A DNA stretch of 64,000 nucleotides from Cognataquiflexum nitidum (GTDB taxonomy: Bacteria > Bacteroidota > Bacteroidia > Cytophagales > Cyclobacteriaceae). This document shows, in pieces, positions 63,360-64,000 of this stretch. Each line of letters opens with the position of its first letter. Position 1 is the first letter of the stretch. Where the stretch lies: positions 124,001 through 188,000 of the forward strand of contig NZ_JAKZAM010000004.1 of assembly GCF_022538055.1 (NCBI RefSeq), written 5' to 3'. Under the pieces are notes generated by a model, which worked only from the letters and a program-made list of their open reading frames with translations, was not told the origin of the DNA and made no database searches. The position numbers and the translations under genes are program-made.

Positions 63360-64000
63360 TTGGCCAAAAACAGACTTTCAGTATCCGAATACATCCAAGG
63401 AGTTCTCCATTCTGACAGGGTGATTCTCAGCCGGGCGATAACCTTGGTGGAAAGTACCCTTTATTCGGACCAATTGATTGCCGAAAAGGTCATGGAAGGA
63501 ATCTTGCCATATTCGGGAAATTCGATCAGAATAGGAATTACCGGAGTGCCTGGTGTAGGCAAGAGTACTTTTATAGAAAGTTTCGGTAAGGCTCTGGTAG
63601 ATAAGGCTCATAAAGTGGCGGTCTTGGCTGTAGATCCCAGCAGTCAGCAATCTCATGGTAGCATCTTGGGAGACAAGACAAGGATGGAAAATCTAGCCTC
63701 TGATAAAAGGGCTTACATCCGCCCTTCTCCCGCAGGAAGTAATCTAGGGGGGGTGAGTGCACGGACTAGGGAAGGAATGTTACTTTGTGAAGCAGCCGGC
63801 TTTGACGTGATATTGATAGAAACAGTGGGAGTGGGACAATCAGAAATCGCAGTCAAAGGAATGGTTGATTTTTTCCTGTTGCTGATGTTGGCAGGTGCAG
63901 GTGACGAACTACAGGGAATCAAAAAAGGCATCATTGAAATATGCGATGCAATGGTTATCAATAAGGCTGATGGAGTCAATCAGGATGCTGCGAAAAATGC
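63360..64000 (+). CDS. meaB: Methylmalonyl-CoA mutase-associated GTPase MeaB, N-terminal part (runs off window)
   Basis: GTPase that loads and protects the adenosylcobalamin cofactor of methylmalonyl-CoA mutase. The first 213 codons are present. Walker A is GVPGVGKST (62-70), then [28 protein letters not shown] and NKADG. No ATG occurs before codon 45, and the family needs the earlier residues, so the TTG at 63360 ([11 protein letters not shown]) is taken as start. The mutase genes are not in view. Confidence 0.92.
   Translation, partial: MAKNRLSVSEYIQGVLHSDRVILSRAITLVESTLYSDQLIAEKVMEGILPYSGNSIRIGITGVPGVGKSTFIESFGKALVDKAHKVAVLAVDPSSQQSHGSILGDKTRMENLASDKRAYIRPSPAGSNLGGVSARTREGMLLCEAAGFDVILIETVGVGQSEIAVKGMVDFFLLLMLAGAGDELQGIKKGIIEICDAMVINKADGVNQDAAKN

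Overview
The window looks like chromosomal DNA of a Bacteroidota bacterium, most likely order Cytophagales, family Cyclobacteriaceae (Algoriphagus/Belliella-like). The family-level call is inference. The pointers are: Bacteroidota-type promoters (TTG, about 19 nt, TAnnTTTG) upstream of rplM, rpsT, sucD and an ATPase gene; few Shine-Dalgarno sequences; a type IX secretion C-terminal sorting domain on a giant secreted protein; a reg_prop/Y_Y_Y sensor kinase and LytTR two-component genes; and the ribosomal order rplM-rpsI-rpsB-tsf. No rRNA, tRNA, prophage, transposase or CRISPR array was recognised.

Layout. 1-6.5 kb: start of an S9-type peptidase, a CE7-like esterase, a beta-class DNA methyltransferase with an adjacent PD-(D/E)XK nuclease (apparent type II restriction-modification pair), a DUF4230 protein and a lipoprotein sulfatase. 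6.5-10.7 kb: tsf, rpsB, rpsI and rplM on the minus strand, a pseudouridine synthase and a small lipoprotein. 10.9-14.8 kb: a HipA-like kinase/DUF3037 pair, a PhoR/PhoB-type two-component pair and DUF3108. 15-25.4 kb: recA, an orphan MacB/FtsX permease, queA, ispD, a LiaF-like/LytS/LytTR operon, DUF2795, DUF349 and ettA. 25.5-27.3 kb: an AAA_14/DUF4143 ATPase gene whose promoter is overlain by two tandem palindromic operators, preceded by an unusual array of six 32-33 bp direct repeats. 27.3-36.5 kb: an aminotransferase, an S1/P1-like protein, rpsT, radC, DUF1684, pheT, a small coiled-coil protein, zapA and rny. 36.7-43.2 kb: an MtfA-like peptidase, an antitoxin-like gene with a truncated PIN toxin, an M20 peptidase, an ABC-F protein and a CrtI/retinol-saturase-like oxidoreductase. 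43.6-50.5 kb: a 1513-residue MopE-repeat T9SS cargo protein and a TPR/LuxR-type regulator. 51-59.5 kb: a small coiled-coil protein, sucD, and a five-gene series of sensor kinase, receiver-kinase, ABC ATPase, His-rich FtsX permease and DUF3299. 59.5-64 kb: a class IV aminotransferase, a lipoprotein, cytochrome c, SCO, HemJ-like, a hypothetical protein and the start of meaB.

Most of the window is housekeeping. The parts that ordinary annotation does not explain are the intergenic DNA (the six-copy array, the tandem operator, an interspersed element built of four AATATC hexamers spaced 10-8-10, and duplicated 48-bp and 27-bp elements) and the sensor/ABC/DUF3299 operon, which looks like a signal-controlled, possibly metal-linked envelope transport system. 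Its receiver-kinase has Gly in place of the acidic residue that normally follows the phospho-accepting His.
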